From: Sinorhizobium sp. 8-89
Lineage (GTDB): Bacteria > Pseudomonadota > Alphaproteobacteria > Rhizobiales > Rhizobiaceae
Reading direction: 5' to 3'
Assembly (NCBI RefSeq): GCF_030124325.1
Contig: NZ_JASKLR010000001.1
Coordinates: forward strand, 124,001 to 188,000
Length of the DNA: 64,000 nucleotides
This document shows, one piece after another, positions 60,917 to 64,000 of the stretch (position 1 is the first letter of the stretch; the number at the start of each line of letters is the position of its first letter). A program made the position numbers and the translations under genes. The notes below the pieces were generated by a model that saw nothing but the letters and a program-made list of their open reading frames with translations, ran no database searches and had not been told where the DNA came from.

Positions 60917-61842
60917 TCCGCCCTTAAACAGCGCTCTCCAGCAAACCTACGTCTCTGGCATTTGCATCGGGTTGGCTCCTTTAGATGAACGAACGGCAGG
61001 AACCGAGGGCGCGTGCGGGTGGTTGGATTGGCTGAGATGAGGGCGCAAACCTGCCGTTCACGCGCAACGAATTGACAGTCCGCTTTGGGTCGAATCGAGC
61101 CATGCGCCGGCCGGCCTGCTGATGACAGCTTTTGGTGCACAGCGGAAGAGTTTGCCTCTGGCAAATTGGGTCCCCAGCCAATTTTCGTGCGATCGTAGAT
61201 TGCGACATCGGCGTAGCGCGAAGCGGCCCGTGCCGGCGCTGAAAAGCTAGCATGTAGCTGTAAAACCTGCAGAATTTTTGGAGGCGATCGTCAGATCAGA
61301 ATGAGGCGGTACAGGTGTAAATTGTGCTTGCCTGGGGACCTTGGATCCTCACATTATTTCAATGGCTTAACGAAATCGCCTTGAAATTCCCTTTGTTTTC
61401 CCGCCGCGAGCGACCGTGGATGCCACCCTTGTGCCCTGGCTTTGGGCATCAGTCAACAGGACCGAGCGAGCGGCAATAATTTCCGCTTGCGGACCTCAGG
61501 TTTGCGGTCAGGCCGCCATAACGCGCCCGGCAGCTTCGCGCCCTCAACACAGATCTTGAGCACATGGTGCTTGCCGGACCAAAAGCGGATGTCCACTCAA
61601 CCCTCCGGTTGCAAGCCAGCCTTCAGAGTCCTCAGCCCTTCGCGTCACCTCTTGGCATCGAAGTACTGTGTGCCATGGGGCCTGAGGGATGCTGCATTGG
61701 GCAGATAGTGCTTTGCGACTGGTTGCCGCCGCGCGAAGGGAGTTTAGCGAGAATTGGCTGGGGAACCTGGACAGTAATCCAACTTTCTTGAAGCCTTTGA
61801 TGTGAAACAACCTATTGCAAATAAACAGCTTATTTTCTACGA
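60917..61842. other. Gene-poor region before the recombinase
   Basis: No frame in these 926 bases has a recognisable domain. GAACGGCAGG (60991-61000) and CCTGCCGTTC (61050-61059) are complementary but 49 bases apart. No tRNA gene is present, so an attachment site cannot be placed. Confidence 0.45.
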
Positions 61843-61864
61843 CTGTTCCGGTTGGCTGTTCCGG
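61843..61864. repeat. Two direct repeats just before the recombinase gene
   Basis: CTGTTCCGG occurs at 61843-61851 and again at 61856-61864, a 13-base period, in an otherwise AT-rich stretch. It could be an arm-binding or operator site of the recombinase; this is inference. Confidence 0.35.
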
Positions 61865-61887
61865 AATAGTGCTACGGATGGGCGAAA

Positions 61888-63702
61888 TTGGCAAGAGTTA
61901 CATATCTCGAACGGCGTGGCGCTACCTACTACGCGAGACTGGATGTCCCGCTTGACCTGGTAGGCCATTACGGCACCACGACTCGCAAGAAGTCCCTCCG
62001 CACCAAGGATGAGAACGAGGCGAAGAAGCGGCTCTGGCCCGTGATTGAGAGCTGGCGCGCTGAGTTCGAAGAGGTTCGGGCTCGACGCGACATCACTGCA
62101 GACGATAAGGCGGTTGCCGTGTGGCAGCACTATGAGGCCACGCTCGACAGCTACGACCGCAAGCAGCGTGCCATGCCGACCCCCGAACAGGCGGACGCAG
62201 AATTGCAGCGCCTTTATCGCCGGATCGACGTGGGCGAAATCACGTCCGAAAACTTTTTCGGCATGATCAACGCCTATACCGACTATGAGCTTATGCTTCG
62301 GGCACGCACCGACGACGCAAACCTTCGTGCCCGCCGTCTTGATGCCTTGCGGGCCGCGCTCACGTCCGGCGATGCGAACTTGATCGAACCGGCAGCGAAG
62401 GATTTTGTTGTTCGGCATCGGCTTCTTGTCGATGCAGGTTCCGACGAATACCGCGAGCTTTGCGCCCTCATGACGCGGGCGGAAATCGAGGGTTTGCAGC
62501 GCACCCTTGAACGCGACAGGGGGGACTTCACCGGAACCCCAAAAGACCCAATCGTCAAGCCCGCGACCGGCACCGCCCGCGAAGCAGCGGCACCGGGCGA
62601 AACCATCATGGAGCTGTTCGACACCTACGCGCGCGAGAACCCGAATCAAATCAAGCCCGACACGCTTGCGCAAGCTCGCCGAGACGTCGGCCTATTCGTG
62701 GAATATGTCGGCAGTACGTTTCCGGTCTATCGGATCGACAAGAAGGCTGTCCGCGAGTGGAAAGCACTCTTGCTTCGGTATCCGATCAAGGCGAGCGAGA
62801 CGAAAGCATTCGATGGCATGAAGCTTGCGCAGATCGTGAAGCACAACGAGACGGTGAAGAAGCCGACGATCAGCACGACCACCGTCAACCGTTACCTTTC
62901 CGGCTTCAGCGCCTTTTGCACCTGGCTGACGAACCATGGTTATCTCACGGCGAACCCCGCCGCTGCTATGTTCCTGAAGAAGTCGAAAGAGAAGACCACG
63001 AAGCCCTTCACGGTTGACGAAATGAACGCCTTATTCAAGTCGCCACTCTTCACAGGATGCCAGAACGATGAAGCACCCCGGTTTTGGAGTAAGCCGGGCA
63101 ACGTCCTTATCCGCGATCACCGCTATTGGGTGCCGCTTATTATGCTTTACTCTGGCGCACGCCCGGCAGAGATTGCACAGCTTGGCATTGACGACGTGCG
63201 CGAAGATCGCGGCCATTGGATCATGCATATTACGACCGAAGGGGAGGGCGACAAGAGCGTGAAAACGGACGGCTCTATGCGCGTCCTGCCGGTGCACCCC
63301 GAATTGGTGAACCTCGGCTTCCTCGACTATCATGCGAAGGCAAAGGAGAAGGGCGACAAGCGCCTGTTCCCGCTCGCAGAGCGCAACGAACGCGGGCAGA
63401 TGATCGCCGACTTTAGCCGCGACTTCCCGCGCTACCTGACGAAGATCGGCCTAAAGGACGGTCGCGGTTTGTCGCTCTACAGCTTCCGGCATGGTGCGGC
63501 TGACGCCCTCCGTCGTGCTGGCTTCCTTGATGAGCAATTCGGCTTCATCCTAGGTCATACTTCCGGCACGATGACGCAGCGCTATGGCACCCTGCCGCAA
63601 GGGATGCTCGAGCAGCGCGTGGAACTGGTAAACTCGATCTCCTATCCGGGATTGATGGTGGATCACCTGAAGTCAGTGAGCGCGGTGGGCGAGGCAGCGT
63701 AG
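61888..63702 (+). CDS. Tyrosine recombinase (phage-type integrase), 604 aa
   Basis: The N-terminus VTYLERRGATYYARLDVPLD is the DUF6538-like domain found in many integrases of rhizobia. A SAM-like core-binding domain follows (near residue 240-360, VNRYLSGFSAFCTWLTNHGY). The catalytic domain has Arg425 in YSGARPAEI, Arg534 in YSFRHGAADALRR, His557 in GHTSGTMTQRYG and nucleophile Tyr566. The usual first His of box II is Tyr531, a common substitution. At 604 residues it is large, with a long insert between N-terminal and core-binding domains. The only in-frame start is a TTG at 61888, since a stop precedes it. It probably marks one end of an integrated element. Confidence 0.9.
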   Translation: MARVTYLERRGATYYARLDVPLDLVGHYGTTTRKKSLRTKDENEAKKRLWPVIESWRAEFEEVRARRDITADDKAVAVWQHYEATLDSYDRKQRAMPTPEQADAELQRLYRRIDVGEITSENFFGMINAYTDYELMLRARTDDANLRARRLDALRAALTSGDANLIEPAAKDFVVRHRLLVDAGSDEYRELCALMTRAEIEGLQRTLERDRGDFTGTPKDPIVKPATGTAREAAAPGETIMELFDTYARENPNQIKPDTLAQARRDVGLFVEYVGSTFPVYRIDKKAVREWKALLLRYPIKASETKAFDGMKLAQIVKHNETVKKPTISTTTVNRYLSGFSAFCTWLTNHGYLTANPAAAMFLKKSKEKTTKPFTVDEMNALFKSPLFTGCQNDEAPRFWSKPGNVLIRDHRYWVPLIMLYSGARPAEIAQLGIDDVREDRGHWIMHITTEGEGDKSVKTDGSMRVLPVHPELVNLGFLDYHAKAKEKGDKRLFPLAERNERGQMIADFSRDFPRYLTKIGLKDGRGLSLYSFRHGAADALRRAGFLDEQFGFILGHTSGTMTQRYGTLPQGMLEQRVELVNSISYPGLMVDHLKSVSAVGEAA

Positions 63703-63704
63703 CC

Positions 63705-63973
63705 CTACTCCTCAGGCTGTATGTCATCCGCCTCCTGGTCCAGTTCATAGCCGCGTCTCCAGCTAGGAGCCGCGTCGATCGCTGCCTGATAGCCAGCGTT
63801 GTTTCGTGCGCTGCTTGACCCAACCGACCGACATCCGCTTGCCTTGGTCAAGAGCCTGCTTGATGGCCTGCTGCATTTGTGATGTCGGCTTTACCGGGGA
63901 CGGTTCGAAGGCCACTTGTCTCGATCTGCTCCAGCATAAAGCGGGTTATGAGGGACGCTTCATCATCGCCCAT
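63705..63973 (-). pseudogene. Small gene with two frame breaks, convergent with the recombinase
   Basis: From the ATG at 63973 the frames join as MGDDEASLITRFMLEQIETS, then EPSPVKPTSQMQQAIKQALD with QGKRMSVGWVKQRT, then NAGYQAAIDAAPSWRRGYEL and a stop at 63705. Each of the two joins is fixed by removing one base (in GGCC and in AAAC). The resulting protein of about 90 residues is not one I recognise. It ends 2 bases after the recombinase stop, convergent, as an element-borne partner gene would. Confidence 0.5.
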
Positions 63974-64000
63974 GACAATCCCTCTATCGGAGAGACTGGT

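Noticed and set aside
60991-61059. GAACGGCAGG / CCTGCCGTTC as an attachment-site or terminator structure
   Set aside because: The arms are 49 bases apart with no T-run and no tRNA nearby, so no function can be supported.

Overview
The window reads as chromosome of a Rhizobiaceae bacterium close to Sinorhizobium/Ensifer. The gene order cbrA, phasin, LysR-mmsA, DUF898, M48 peptidase, fbpA, rirA, dppABCDF, ridA-like, permease, rsiB2/rsiA2 matches the order I remember for the S. meliloti chromosome. Other support comes from GC-rich coding sequence, RirA-type iron control, a PhyR/NepR stress module with GGAAC-N17-CGTT promoters, and a tRNA-His lacking G-1.

Left part, 1-29 kb (core): a cell-cycle sensor kinase (CbrA), a phasin with two TGC-N3-GCA dyads in its promoter, tRNA-His, mmsA with its divergent LysR regulator, a periplasmic iron-binding protein back to back with rirA, a five-gene dipeptide ABC operon, and the divergent PhyR/NepR pair. 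A run of small stress and envelope genes follows, two of which have exact EcfG promoters. Four copies of one intergenic mosaic palindromic repeat occur here, all between 4.3 and 23.9 kb. A decayed LuxR gene and a receiver remnant lie between rirA and dppA.

Middle part, 30-46 kb (accessory): the second and third of three paralogous RTX-type Ca-binding secreted proteins lie here; the first is at 4.7 kb. Their upstream regions share an ACCC-AAAT-GGGT-like dyad. Between them is a co-directional block encoding DUF2092, a small secreted protein, a DUF1254/DUF1214 protein, a formylglycine-generating enzyme, its probable client sulfatase, an alpha/beta-hydrolase lipoprotein and an outer-membrane barrel. 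The sulfatase reading frame is broken at a C5 tract and the halves overlap by ATGA. A glycosyltransferase and a mosaic of broken genes (SRAP, a small Cys protein, an OYE-family N-terminus) close this part.

Right part, 47-64 kb: an SDR gene and a hydrolase-MDR operon flank a TetR gene, with related inverted repeats upstream of both. Next comes an FrcA-type sugar/polyol ABC operon with two permeases and two catabolic enzymes, divergent from a LacI regulator, then an SDR/AraC pair, and last a large tyrosine recombinase with a frame-broken small gene beside it. At least six loci carry frame breaks, so real decay and assembly error both have to be considered.
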